64,000 nt of DNA, taken from NCBI GenBank assembly GCA_973895155.1, contig OZ316897.1, positions 19,220,001 through 19,284,000 of the forward strand, in the 5' to 3' direction. This document shows, one piece after another, positions 13,018 through 24,050 of this stretch. The DNA is from Marsupella aquatica. Lineage: Eukaryota > Marchantiophyta. How positions within the stretch are numbered: position 1 is the stretch's first letter; each line of letters starts with the position of its first letter. The position numbers and the translations under genes were made by a program. The notes beneath the pieces are model-generated. The model saw nothing but the letters and a program-made list of their open reading frames with translations, was not told the DNA's origin and made no database searches.

Positions 13018-13361
13018 TGTTAGGATTTACTCTTAGGTCTAGAGTTACGAATGTACCGTAGTTAAGGCTAACCTTAGTCGCAGACTTTATTAGGTTAGTC
13101 ATGCTGTGCACACTCTATAACCAAGCGGTGTTTGCTTGGAGAGGGGAACTCAGGCTCATTGTTACGGAGCTAGTTGAGAGATAGAGAGAGCTTGCGCTAT
13201 GGATGCTTGGTATGGCCGGTCGGCCTAGAGTGCAGTAAAGCTCATGTGTGTTCCTGTGGGCGTAGCCTCATGTGGAGGTGAACCACGTATCTCTCTGTGT
13301 CGACTCTTGTGCGTTGGATGGTTCATGGGCTTGTCGTTGCGATTGTCGTCTATGCTCAACA
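13018..13361 (+). repeat. 3' LTR of Copia copy 1
   Basis: 344 bp, same ends as the 5' LTR, preceded by a purine tract at about 13006-13017 and followed by the GCTAG target duplication. Confidence 0.95.
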
Positions 13362-13366
13362 GCTAG

Positions 13367-15520
13367 TTTGGTTGTAGATGGTATTAAAAACACCATATAT
13401 TTTGCTTTTTTTAAATTGGATTCCTTGAGTTGAGAGGTACAAGATTTTAGTAGGACTAAAATGGAATTTCAGATGGTCAATTGGATATACAGTCATTATA
13501 AGGAATAAAAATCTTGCCTTATAAAAAGGGAAGTTGCTTACCCCAGGCACTACTATTGCTAAGAACTGTATAAATGAAAAGAAATTTTGTGCCTTTAACA
13601 AATGTATTAACCCCTCTTACAAAGGCAATATAGGAACTAGCCTCGCAAAACTGGGCGTTTAATAAGTGTACTAAATAAAAGCCCTCTCATTGGGGGCGTG
13701 ATAGCTGATGGCCCATAAGGCCCTAAAATGAGAGATCATTACATACATGTAACTTGGAGAATTTTGTTCAATTTGAATGTGTTCTGCAAAAAAACCCACA
13801 GATGGGGGAAACACGCAGCACCAGAAAAAACCAAAGATACAAAGGAGGACAATCCACCAGCCTCAAGCAACATTCAAAGCCCACTAGGCACCTGATTAAC
13901 ATCAATAGACCTAACATAAAATTCCAATAACCTACAACCCACGCAGTTCACCCCAGGGCTCTATCAGGCTCTTCAGTTTGCCAAAGGCTAGGGTCATAGG
14001 TATCAGGGTTGCTTGTATTGCGCCTTTTTGTTTCGGTTTTTGGGCCTTTGGGTTTTTTTGTTGTCCTTTGATTGGGTTTTCGCCTTTGGGATCATGTCTC
14101 CTGGTTGGGCTCTCCTTGTTCTTTGGCAGTCTGCTATATATATTCATATGATTTTTGTAAATCAAGTTTTGACCTTTAGATTTCCAGGGAGTTTTGGCCT
14201 TTAGATCTAGATCTTGCTAGATTTAAGGATAACAGACAACTTTTGTCTAATGGGGTTTGTGGCTGGGCAGGAACCTGGCTAATCAAGACAACAAGCCTCC
14301 CTAATGGCCAAAAGTAGCAAATGAGGTGGAGTTTAGCAATTTTTCACAACTAATAAAGCGCTGCTGCGAAGTATCGGACGAAGCTGACTCAGGTGAAAGA
14401 GGGGCGGAAAGTACAAATATGAATAGGATAATGTACTGGTTAGAGGGCATTGTGGGATATAATGCCCTGAAAAATGAGGCAGTAGCCTGAGTTTTGAGGG
14501 CATTATTTTCATAATGCCTGTAACTAGGACATTAATGTACATTAAAACTTGAATGACTTTTCAGTAACAAACAAGAAAAATTGAATCCCTGAAATAGAAA
14601 ATTCAAATTAAAGGGTCATAAGAAGTGGTTGCAATGGAATTGGCCAAAAATATACCTTCTTCATTTATATTAGATTTTATTCATAGATATTTTGTTAGTA
14701 TCACCATATAAGATTTGGTTATCATCTTCAAATCTTGACTAAATTTCATTTAATTTTTTGTATGATAAAACCATATTTAATTTTTACTTTTATATGTATG
14801 GTGTTTTGTATAATACTCTCCTCAAAAAAAGGGGTGAGGTGCATTATGGAGAATTAATGCACTCAAATATAGAAAGACAAAAGTCACGAAAGTCTTTACG
14901 AGTGTAAAATATATGCATTAAAAAAATAAAACATTTGAGACTCTGGGAGAGTTTGAAAGCTCCACGAGGACGAGAAAATTGACAGATGTTACAGAAGCTG
15001 AGAAACAAAATCTCTCTAACGTTGCGAACATTTTGCTGCAGTGCACGATTAATTTGTGTAGCACGGCAATCATGGCAGCAGCAGCAGCAGCAGGAGCAAC
15101 GACCAGGTGCGTGACTTCAACTCCTCCTTGAATATCTTTTCTTTTCTCTCTTTGAATGAAGAACTCCTCTTCTTCCTCCCTCCAATTCAATTGTGCTCCG
15201 ATTGTGCTTCGATTGTGCTTCGATTGTGCTTTCTGCTACTGAATTTGGACGTATGAGCTCCGTGTTCGAGAGCAAACCGGAAACGGATGTAGACCTTCCT
15301 GTAATGGTCACGGCTGCAGTGGCAAACACTCCCACACGCACTCGTCTCTCTTGAGCTACGCCGTTCGATTCACTTCAGTGCCTTGGAAGGAACGGGCCTT
15401 TCAATTTTGCTTCTGAGGGTTAGTTAGTTACCTAACTCCATAGCCTAAACGTTTGGGGTCCGGGGAGCGTGGAGTGAAAACTATGTCGGTCGTAGAGATG
15501 CTCCTTTGTTCTCCAGTCAA
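13367..15520. other. Intergenic, no gene recognised
   Basis: AT-rich stretches and short open frames only. At 15198-15235 a short tandem repeat of CGATTGTGCTT occurs. At 15072 an ATG opens a short Ala-rich frame (MAAAAAAGATT) ending at a fair donor (CAG/GTGCGT); this could be a first exon but I find nothing to join it to. Confidence 0.4.
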
Positions 15521-15780
15521 TTGCTCAGATTACTCTTTGTAGATCAATGTGTGATGGTGATTGTGGTGGCAAGAACTTTTGCATCAGATGCAGAGGACTT
15601 TGTAGATGATCTGTGATGGTCATAATAGCTTCGAAAGCTTCTGCATCATGTACCTTAGCGCAGAGGACTCTTTGTACATCAATGCGTGATGGTGATTGTG
15701 GTATGTAGAACTTTTGCATGTACTCAAAGGCAGAGGACGTTTTGTACATAACTTTGTGATGGTCATTATGGCGTCGAGAG
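15521..15780. repeat. Minisatellite of ~70-bp units
   Basis: About 3.5 diverged tandem units with CAGAGGAC at 15591, 15661 and 15731, exactly 70 bp apart. Units share CTTTGTA-ATC and GTGATGGT-ATT-TGG blocks. It lies about 850 bp upstream of the reductase gene. Confidence 0.8.
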
Positions 15781-16622
15781 CGAATTACTCATCCCGTTGA
15801 GTCGAGTCCATGCATGCCTGGATATTTGGCATCTCCAAGGCTCCTTAAATTTCTTCTTAGCTTTACGGCCACCTTCCAGAAAAAAGGGTCAATTTCAATT
15901 CGTGCGGAAGTTTCTGGCATGAGCACCCGTGTTTCCATTCGCACACTTCGAAGCGTTCAGGGAAAAAATTGGCCTCTCTTAAGATCTTTCAATCTTGGTC
16001 CGAGATGTATTGGATTTCGATGGCCGTCGTGCGATCCTCTAAATCGAGTTGTCTACATTGGAGTTCGGCTCGTTGAGTTTCTATATAGAGTGGAAAACAG
16101 AAGGTGACTCACTATACCGTGCAGAGGGAAGAGTCCTTGCCAGCTGTGAAATCGTGTACTGGATGAATGAGATGGTCTTGTTAGGGTATCCGAAGTGGAC
16201 GAATCACAATTGATTTGTTAGGGTTTTCCGTTGCTGTAAATTGGCTGTTTCTGGCGAAAGTAAGTTGATTACGTTCTGTTATCCACTGTTTCTCTTCGCC
16301 TCAGTTCTTAGGCTCCTTTGTTTGATGGGATCCATGGGACGTCAATTCAATTCTGTTTGCCGGCAGTGTCTGCCGTTTCTCCAGCTAGGAAGCCGTGCAA
16401 AGCATATAGGACGTGCTCTGGTCACTTATAGGCGTCCATCATCATTTCGCTGGTAGAAGTACCGAAAACCAGGGCATCCAAACGATCTACTCTGCTTCAT
16501 GGGAACGAACCAGTTTGCAGGTAGAGCCGTAGAGCTGTGGACACAACACACACCCCAGCTCATAGTCAAAGCCGTGACGACGAGTGAGACACATCTCGAG
16601 GAAGAATGGATACTCTGCTGTT

Positions 16623-18232
16623 ATGTGAGTTGTTTAGAGATCCCGTTGTAGTTCTGCAGTATGTAGCAGGAGATACTGACGTCCCTCTTCTCATTGAAAC
16701 AGGTGGTGGAGTAAGGACACGGTAGCTGTGGTGACAGGAAGCAACAAGGGAATAGGATTCGAGATAGTTCGAGGCTTAGCGAAACAGGGGATCACGACGA
16801 TACTGACAGCTCGTGATCAAACCAGAGGAAATGAAGCACAATCCAAGCTGAAAGCTGAAGGATTGGGAGTTGTTTTCCATCAACTGGACGTTTCCACCAC
16901 AGATTCAATTGGAACTTTTACCAGCTGGCTGGAGAAGGAATATGGAGGTTTGGATATTCTTGTAAGTATACGACCATATGCTTCGATGGTTCATGTTTAT
17001 GTCTCAGTAAAGTTTTCTTGCCCCTGGAGGTTGTTAGTATGTCCAAGAGTGAAGTGTCGCGGAATCTTTGTTGGATGAATTTGAACGATGAGCCACGTGC
17101 TGTGAATTGTCGCTGAAAGCTGGTTGAAAGTTCCGAGTCGGCTGGAATTTAATGATGCGCGAGCATGCTTGAAATATGGGAGAATACTAGACCATGGTGC
17201 TTACGTCCTACTTGCTGGCGAACAGATCAACAATGCAGGAATTGATAACGCAGAAGTTAACTTCGAGAATGCAACAACCGTTTTGGAGACAAACTTCTTT
17301 GGAGTCAAAAGACTGACAGAGAAATTGCTGCCTCTATTTAGACCGTCACCATTTGGAGCCCGTATTGTGATGGTCAGCTCACGACTGGGATCACTTAAGG
17401 TAACATAATGTGGACGAACATTTCTTTCAGCATTTTCTCCAATGTTTCGTTTTACAGGGCCATTTTTTCTCGGAGTGATCTCACACGAAGTAGAGGGTTT
17501 TACGGCGATTTCCTCGGCAGATGACATTCGGTCATAGAAATTATGTTTGAATGGTCCATCGAGATCCTGATGCGGCAGCTATGAGTTTCTAGCTCAATCA
17601 CGCTCTTTCAAAAACCTCGTAGCTTTCGTAATCCATACATTGGAGGGCATTTGATTATATTCGACTGTTAATAAAACTTATGTCCCAAAAATGCTTGGAA
17701 GTGAAGTTTGTCTCATAAGTTCGAGGTCTGTTCCGAAACTTTAGTTGTTTGGAGTGAGTGACTTAAATCTTATCGCCACAATAATCAAATGACTTGCCTG
17801 CCAGTGCTGTAGCTAACCAAATTGTTTTATGGCCAGAGATGTAATAATGAGGCTGTGAAACACCTGATAGACAATGTCGAGGAATTGGATGAAATCTCCC
17901 TGAACTCTATCGCCCAACAATATTTGGAAGATGTCAAGTCGGGAGCCTGGAAGTTGAGAGGATGGCCGACTGCATTCCCTCAGTATTCTGAATCGAAGTT
18001 GTTCCTGAATGCCTATACTCGTCTCCTCGCGAAGTCCGTCGAGAATCGCCCAGATGGCCACAAGATTTATGCGAATGCGATTTGTCCCGGATTTATCAGT
18101 ACAGACATGACACGCCATAACGAAAAAGCGAAACCGGCAGAAGCAGGGGCTGATACCCCAGTGTGGCTGGCTCTATCACAAGGTGGGGCAACTGGAAAGT
18201 TTTTTGGGGAGAGGAAGGAAATTGAGTTTTGA
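16623..18232 (+). CDS. Short-chain dehydrogenase/reductase, plant carbonyl-reductase/neomenthol-dehydrogenase-like
   Basis: Exons 16623-16624, 16703-16961, 17226-17399 and 17837-18232 join to 831 bp, 276 residues. The protein begins MWWSKDTVAVVTG, like plant relatives. It has the NAD(P) motif TGSNKGIG near residue 10, the INNAG motif at the start of exon 3, the catalytic Ser in MVSSRLG, and the YSESK (YxxxK) dyad in exon 4, then a CPGFISTDM segment and a GKFFGERKEIEF end typical of the family. It should reduce a carbonyl group with NADPH in the cytosol; the substrate is not predictable. The initiator ATG is split by the first intron (AT in exon 1, G in exon 2). An alternative ATG at 16606 runs into a stop after splicing, which supports this start. 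Confidence 0.9.
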
Positions 18233-19554
18233 CAGAAGGACGCAGATAGGTAGGAGCTCGACAATATGAAATGTGGTCTGATTGTCATGAAGCACAAATT
18301 GAATCATTCGTCTGGATGAACAGGTTCATTTCTATGGATAGAGATTTGTTTTTCGAAAACGCGATGTACTGTGAATGGGCCATCATGAACTCGTTTTTGA
18401 TAACAATTGTGTTGGCCACTATCCGCGCATGTACCCTGGGTTTTGCAATTTCAGGAGCTTGTAACCGAGAAAAACATTTTTTAAATGGAAAAAAAGGTGA
18501 ATTGTATTTAGCCGAAACTTCCTCAGTAGTGGACAGTAAATGGCTTGCCACGCAACAGTCGGAGGCGTAACCAAAACTAGGATGCTCTTCGTATTAGAGT
18601 TACACAGGGAAGTTTTGATGCACTTCCAACAGCTCTGTGAATGGAGGTGGTATTTCACCTTCCCTGCCTTGTCACGACATTGTCGACAGCAAGTTGACCT
18701 ACAGAGGTTGTGACTGCACTAAAGGCAAATTCTCAGCAGGCCGAAGATAAGCAGCTCTTACCTTTGTTTTGAATCCAACAAATGAGGTACTGTAGTTCGC
18801 AGCGTCTTCCAATGTTCGGTAAATTTGATTTCTATTTCCGCTGATTTTAAGCCTCATATGACGCGTCATGCTTTAAAAGCGTCCTAGCCCCCCTATAAGA
18901 TATAGCCTGAGAGACAATTTAGGCCACAGTACACCCGTGAGAAGGAATATGAAACAAAAGAAAAGGAAAAATTCTCATGAGATCCTTTCACTGCCTAATA
19001 TGGCATCAAATAACTCTCGCCAATTAAGGGATTACCTCAAATCTGCTCTGTGCAAATTTTGGATTGAGCTGCAAGATGTTTCTCAGAGGACAGTGAAGTG
19101 TTTCTAGATCGGGCTACAAGATCTTGCTCAATATTTGTGGCAAAGGAGTTGACAATTTGGTTCGCACCAGGAAATACCCGAATTCTCATTGATTAGTCAA
19201 CGACTAGCGAGGACCTACTTGCCAGACAATTGCTGGCCTATTTGGAGCAGGCAATGCTTGCCAGCTCGCTTCTGTAATAAGATGTCGAGTCCATGGCCAA
19301 GGATTCCATGAGTCGCTCCACTGCACCGGAAAATGCTTCATCTTGATTTGGCTATCAAATACTTCAGTGGTAGTCGGTACTTATGCTCATGATGCACATA
19401 GCTGTAACTCTGGGTTGAGTCCTTGGCCAAACCGAAAATTTCAATAATATTTACGAGCATGACATATGGGAAGTCCAACAAGGACAAAGTGCAACATACT
19501 TTGGTGCAATAGTTCATTAGTGTACAGCCTTTACAGGCAAAATTGAATTCTATC
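18233..19554. other. Intergenic, no gene recognised
   Basis: Downstream of the reductase; 3' UTR plus unassigned sequence. No coding frame I can support. Confidence 0.4.
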
Positions 19555-20130
19555 CTATAATCCCATGCCTCTATCTTGGTGTTGCTCCCGTTGTGTTTCC
19601 CCTGCACCTGACTTAGTGACATTCAACTGATCGCTGTTTTCTACTCTTGAAGAAGTTTCTCTCTCTACATCGTTCTTCAGAGCTGTCGAGGCTCTCAATA
19701 CTTCTCCAAAACCCTCTTGATAACCTTCTACGAAACGTCGGAGCGCATCTCGATATGCTGAAGCCCTGGTTATGTAGCCGTTGCAATGCAGGACGCAGAG
19801 TCTCTGATCCTGCTCTAATAGCTAGGGGTGCAGGATCACAGAGGCGGGTAACCTGCTTTAACAACTAGCATAAAGGCCAGGCTATGAACGTGAGCCATTG
19901 ACCAGTGTAAGATAAATGGTAATGAATTAATCTCAACATTCTTCATAGTGTCCTTCCGTTAAGTTCAGGCTAGAGAAACACTGGCACTCACCAAGCTCCT
20001 CCAAAGTTGAGCGCTCCTCTCGATTTTTCTGTTTCCACTGAATTGATTCTCCATCGTTCTCTTCCACGTCGTCATCAAGTGTCCCAGTTTTCCCAACTTC
20101 GAAAGTAAAGCCTCGTTCCTGTTTCCACAC
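19555..20130 (-). CDS. Unrecognised gene, last two exons (5' part not found)
   Basis: Two leftward exons fit together: 20130-19992 and 19821-19555, bounded by an acceptor (GGACAG), a strong donor (GTGAGTGCC) and an acceptor (CCCTAG). One G at the start completes a codon from an unseen earlier exon; then 46 and 88 codons follow to a TAG. The frame gives a natural-looking helical protein: ...IERSAQLWRSL / LLEQDQRLCVLHCNGYITRA..., with AYRDALRRFVEGYQEGFGEVL and a polar Glu/Gln-rich end. The other two frames of the second exon look random. I do not recognise the family. Upstream, 20424-20600 (-) is also coding-like but ends in its own stop, so it is listed separately. Confidence 0.5.
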
Positions 20131-20423
20131 CTGTCCAATTATCACAGGACGTGGTCAACATCAACAACTCTCGCAGCCTGAATCTTTTGCCTGTGACTCA
20201 CACTTATGACGAACAGAGAACTGATTGAAAGGAATAGGGTCACCCCATGAAATTCAATCAAGCAGAAGGCTGAGGAACTGCAGTCCAAAAGTCGAGAAAA
20301 GACTTAAATCATGTCGCATCATTTAACACTAGAAATAGCGTAATCAAATCCTCCACATGCCACTGCTCCACATCAGGGCAGCTGTGGCAAAATAGAAGAG
20401 TAGGCGGACAACACCTGGAGGTG

Positions 20424-20600
20424 CTATCGGGTCAATTTCCTAGGCTTTGGCTTTGAAGAAGGTGGATCGGGCTGAGATGATTGGAAGGCAATTTCTTGCA
20501 GATCTGTGCGTATATAATGCACGATATTCCTCCAAACCACACCCTTAGCTTCATGTCCAGTTAGTTCCCTGTCCAACACTACAAAATAGGGTGCACTGTC
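20424..20600 (-). CDS. Coding-like exon, unrecognised, ends in stop
   Basis: After a possible acceptor (GTGACCAG) 58 codons run to TAG and read DSAPYFVVLDRELTGHEAKG... then VVWRNIVHYIRTDLQEIAFQ and a Pro/Lys-rich end. The composition is protein-like and the segment is on the same strand as its neighbours. Just upstream (about 20605-20690) another frame reads CHDYVTDELQMIV, so this may be a broken gene with a frame change rather than a clean exon. Family unknown. Confidence 0.35.
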   Translation of the reverse strand, partial: DSAPYFVVLDRELTGHEAKGVVWRNIVHYIRTDLQEIAFQSSQPDPPSSKPKPRKLTR

Positions 20601-20716
20601 CTGGTCACAATCATTTGCAGTTCATCCGTCACATAATCATGACATGAAGACAACATAGGGCACCAATTTGTGAGTAGGAGCCACAACTACCTGGCAGAAA
20701 ATAGGGAACATGAGGA

Positions 20717-21111
20717 TCAGTTAGACCCCGTCTGCTGTAAATTGGAGGGCTTGGTCTCATCATTGGCCGCAAATTCTAGTGCAAGTTCCCGTTCTTGTCT
20801 TCGCTGCTCTCTCTGCAAATGACCACCAGGGAATTCACCACCTTTCATGCGATGCTCGAAACCCAAACCAGATTCTCAGAAATTACAGTACCATACAATG
20901 TCTCCAATCAATTCCCCGGAATTTTATTGCTAAACGAAAGAAGCGAGAATGAAGGCAGAGTGAAATTTCGAGCAGCTCAGCGACTCACCCGGCGCTCCCA
21001 GAACGGCAGATCGCAGACGAAGTCATAGACGGGGGTGACGGAGAGGCACAAGAGGGTGTTCAGAGACACAAATGCTGCGATTGTCCGCAATTCTCCGTGC
21101 CGAAGGACCAT
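20717..21111 (-). CDS. Small single-pass membrane protein, unrecognised
   Basis: Exons 21111-20989 (41 codons) and 20812-20717 (31 codons plus stop) join in phase 0 through a good donor (CGG/GTGAGTCG) and acceptor (TTTGCAG), giving 72 residues. Residues 9-30 form one hydrophobic segment (LRTIAAFVSLNTLLCLSVTPVY), followed by FVCDLPFWERR and a strongly charged REQRRQEREL helix, then a polar tail. This is the plan of a short membrane-anchored protein with a charged cytosolic end. I do not recognise it. A pyrimidine-rich CTCTCTC stretch sits just upstream of the ATG. Confidence 0.55.
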
Positions 21112-21185
21112 CTCTCTCCTTCTCTCTCTCCCTCTCGATCAATGTTATGACGCTCCGTCCTGCAAAGACGAGAACATTTCAAGTG

Positions 21186-21720
21186 AGACTACGGTGAGCA
21201 TCCCGTGTGCACTAAACAAGGGTCTCTCTATAAGTGCACACTCCCGCAATGAAGCATCCCGTGTGCACTAAACAAGGGTTTTCAGTAAGTGATAAGTGTA
21301 AATCTGTAGCATTGTCTTGCGTCACAGGAGTGTATGGTTTAGATCACTTGTGCGTAATTATCTGAGAGTACACTTATATCTCTCTAAGTGCACACTTCTA
21401 GCAAGAAACGTACCTTGTGCACTACACAACGTTTACACCATATGGTAAGTGCAAACCAGTAGAATTGTGCACTTGTCAAAAACAAGTGTAAGGTTTACAT
21501 GTAGCTGTTACATGTGTAATTATCTGGGATTGTAGTCATCTCTACGTGCATAATCCTGGGAAGGAGCATCCCATGTGCACTACACAAGGGTGCACTACAC
21601 AAGGGTTTCCAATTGCATGATAAGTGCAAACCTGTAGAATTGCACTACACAAGGGTTTCCAACTGCATGATAAGTGCAAACCTGTAGAATTGTGCACTTG
21701 CGCCGGTAATAATGTATGGT
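21186..21720. repeat. Degenerate repeat array upstream of the small membrane protein gene
   Basis: Blocks with GTGTGCACTAAACAAGGG or TGCACTACACAAGGGTTTCC followed by ATAAGTGCAAACCTGTAGAATT recur at least five times, the last two as a near-exact ~51-bp tandem pair at 21587-21690. Confidence 0.8.
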
Positions 21721-21929
21721 TTACATTTCTATATGCAATTATACTCCTTTGGTAAACAGTCTAGCGACTCCCACCCTAAATTGTATATCTTTGCCGTGAA
21801 TTCAGTTCCCCACCCCATAAGTGCAAATTCTACGCTACCAAAATGTCATACACTAATCACTGAGTGAATCTCTTTGGGATTGTGCGCTTACCTCATTGGG
21901 GGTTTGCGCTAATAAGTCATCATTTAGTG

Positions 21930-22180
21930 AACTTTACTAGAGTAACCCTAAATTGAGAGTGGGCCCACTAATGCCAGTGGGTTTTCTTGCTGAGGCTATT
22001 TTGGTTTGTTTGAAATTGACCCGGGTAACCCTAATTCTAGAGTGGTGCCAGCATCGGCAGATAGGAAATAACACTAATGATGGCTTGCTAAGGCCATATT
22101 GGGTTGTTCAAATTTAACCCTGGTAACCTTAATCTCAGAGTGGAGCCAGCTTCGGCAGATAATAACACTAGTTATGGTGA
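21930..22180. repeat. Degenerate ~110-bp tandem repeat
   Basis: GGTAACC(C/T)TAAT-CAGAGTGG-GCCAGC-TCGGCAGATA-AATAACACTA recurs at about 22024 and 22122, with a poorer copy before it at about 21935. A short exon-like frame follows (22194-22300, after a TTCTTGCAG acceptor) but cannot be linked to a gene. Confidence 0.6.
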
Positions 22181-22553
22181 ATTTTCTTGCAGATGCTTCT
22201 TGGGTTGCAATTCCATGAGGAAGAGGAATTCCCAACTGTCAAATCCTTTGAGCACATCAATGACACCGTCAAGTCTAAAATTCTGAATCTTCTGCCTGTA
22301 TGTCACTACAGTCCTTGTTACTCCAACCCACTAAAGTGTCATCTACATTTTGTTGGCCCCCGAATCTAAACGAGAAGATATGAAGAATCGATGTCTGCAC
22401 CAAAAAATTCAAGAAAAGGAAGCGAGGCGAACTCGATTGTGTGAAGACTTGGCCCAGGATTTGGTACACATCTCCAGATGATCCACATGAATCACTTTGC
22501 CTACTTTGTGAGCGTAAATGTCATTCAGTGTCCAAATGCTCTCAAAGATTTGA

Positions 22554-23507
22554 TCAAGCTGGCTGGCTTGTGTGGGATACAGGACGTTCTTTGCGGAGAC
22601 GAGGTCGTGGCTTCAGGGGCGCAAAATGAAGTGCCTGCAAAGACACCATCTGCTGCAGAACAGAGAGCAGAGTCTGCTCAATAAGAATGCCATCAGGCTC
22701 CAACATTCCCAGGGCTCGAGCTATGGCTTCCATCGTGCTGACACAGCCAGCGAACGGTTCCTTTCTGATGATCGAGCTCGAATCCCCCAGTCCCCAGCCC
22801 TCCCTCGTGATGTCGTGTGGAAAACACACCTGCTCCACAAACTCGCTCAGGAACGGCATGCTGGCCTTCACCATCTCTCTCGCGTGCTGCCATGTTCCGT
22901 CCACAATCAGTAAAACGATGTGCCCTGACTCCGCATCGCTGCTGCACACGCCCTTGAACCCCGAGCCTAATTGTCCAGAGTGCTTCCCAATCACTTCCTC
23001 TTCTTCACCGTCAGATCGGCCCACGAATTTCCCACCCGCCTTTCTTCCAAGGCAATCATCTGACTGCCGAATCTCGGCATCATTCTCCACGCATTGTGAC
23101 ATCCAAGTGCTTAGCTCAGTGGCGAAAGGCGTCGGGAAGAGGAGAAGCACCGATTTCCTGCGTCCGCATGATCTGCATTGCCAACCGCAGGCGTCAACGG
23201 GAGGAGCAGAGTCTCCTTCTGCGGGGTTCAAAGATGCAGAAGAAGAAGGAGAGGAGGAAGAAGGCAAGGAGGGACGACTGAGCACATCGAGGAGCCGGGA
23301 GCTTCCGTGCTGGAGTCGACGGCCGACTATCACATCGACGTAGGAGAGGCAACGAGCGACGACTGGCACTGTGGCGAGCTTCTGGCGAGTCTCATGCGGG
23401 TGCTGAAGGATGATGACTTTGGTGGCGGTCCGAATCGGCTGCGGAGGAAGCTGTGCGCACAGACACACACGCAACGGCCGATTGCACGACGAGCACGTAG
23501 GTCTCAT
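22554..23507 (-). CDS. DTW-domain protein, probable tRNA-uridine aminocarboxypropyltransferase
   Basis: Single-exon frame of 317 residues from the ATG at 23507; the frame is open further upstream but lacks an ATG. The N-terminus has the Cys cluster CSSCNRP...VCLCAQLP, a likely metal site. Residues about 203-206 are DGTW, the motif that names the DTW family, and further on RKEPFAGCVSTMEAIA matches the family's R-EP-GC-ST-EA block. Characterised members (bacterial TapT, human DTWD1/2) transfer the aminocarboxypropyl group of S-adenosylmethionine to uridine in tRNA; the same role is inferred here. An internal Ser/Asp-rich stretch (residues ~80-190) is longer and less conserved than the core. Confidence 0.85.
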   Translation of the reverse strand: MRPTCSSCNRPLRVCLCAQLPPQPIRTATKVIILQHPHETRQKLATVPVVARCLSYVDVIVGRRLQHGSSRLLDVLSRPSLPSSSSPSSSASLNPAEGDSAPPVDACGWQCRSCGRRKSVLLLFPTPFATELSTWMSQCVENDAEIRQSDDCLGRKAGGKFVGRSDGEEEEVIGKHSGQLGSGFKGVCSSDAESGHIVLLIVDGTWQHAREMVKASMPFLSEFVEQVCFPHDITREGWGLGDSSSIIRKEPFAGCVSTMEAIARALGMLEPDGILIEQTLLSVLQQMVSLQALHFAPLKPRPRLRKERPVSHTSQPA

Positions 23508-23824
23508 CGCCCGTCCTGCTCTCTGTACATCCAACAAATTTTGAAACCAATTCTCTGAATGAGGCCTCTGGAGATCAAGCCTGTTACTGAACCTCTGCGA
23601 GTCAATTGCCACAGTCAATTATCCGAATGAAGCCACGAAAGAAATTCTCTGGGAATCAAGTCCGTTCATGAAGCTCGGCGCATCAATTGCCCACAGCCAA
23701 TTATCTGAATCAAGCCACGGAAGAAATTATCGGCGAATCGAGCCCGCCCGTGACTGAAGCTCTGTGCATCAATTGCCACATTCGGGCGTCTCACCTCTCA
23801 AAGCTTGAGCATTAATTGACACAA

Positions 23825-24050
23825 TTAGGGAGTCTCAAAGCTTGGAAATTAGGGATATGGCATTATTTTGGTTATAAGCATAAGGTCATAACTTCTCAAA
23901 GCTAGGAAATTAGGGATATGGCATTTGGTCATAAAGTCTCAAAGCTTGGAAATTAGGGATATAGCATTTGGTCATAAACTTAAGGTCGTAACTTCTCAAA
24001 GCTTGGTAACTAGGGATATGGCATTTGGTTATAAACATAAGGTCATAACT
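23825..24050. repeat. Minisatellite, four ~43-60-bp units
   Basis: Four units start TCTCAAAGCT(T/A)GG and carry TAGGGATATGGCATT then GGT(C/T)ATAA; units differ in the presence of a CTTAAGGTCATAACT tail. It lies about 320 bp upstream of the DTW start. Confidence 0.8.

Larger units (their letters stand above)
9329..13361 (+). mobile_element. Ty1/Copia LTR retrotransposon, internally deleted, copy 1
   Basis: Two 344-bp LTRs (9329-9672 and 13018-13361) start TGTTAG and end CTCAACA and differ by about 13 bases by eye count (~96% identity). The element is flanked by 5-bp target duplications GCTAG (9324-9328, 13362-13366). A primer-binding site TGGTATC follows the left LTR at 9675; a purine tract (AAGGGGAAGAT) precedes the right one. 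Internal order is integrase, reverse transcriptase, RNase H, i.e. Copia. Gag, protease and the start of integrase are missing: the 5' leader, still alignable to copy 2, joins straight into the pre-integrase region near 9908. It cannot move on its own and depended on proteins from relatives. Confidence 0.95.

Noticed and set aside
22687-23558. Long + strand frames opposite the DTW gene
   Set aside because: Shadows of a GC-rich coding region; the - strand frame carries the family motifs.
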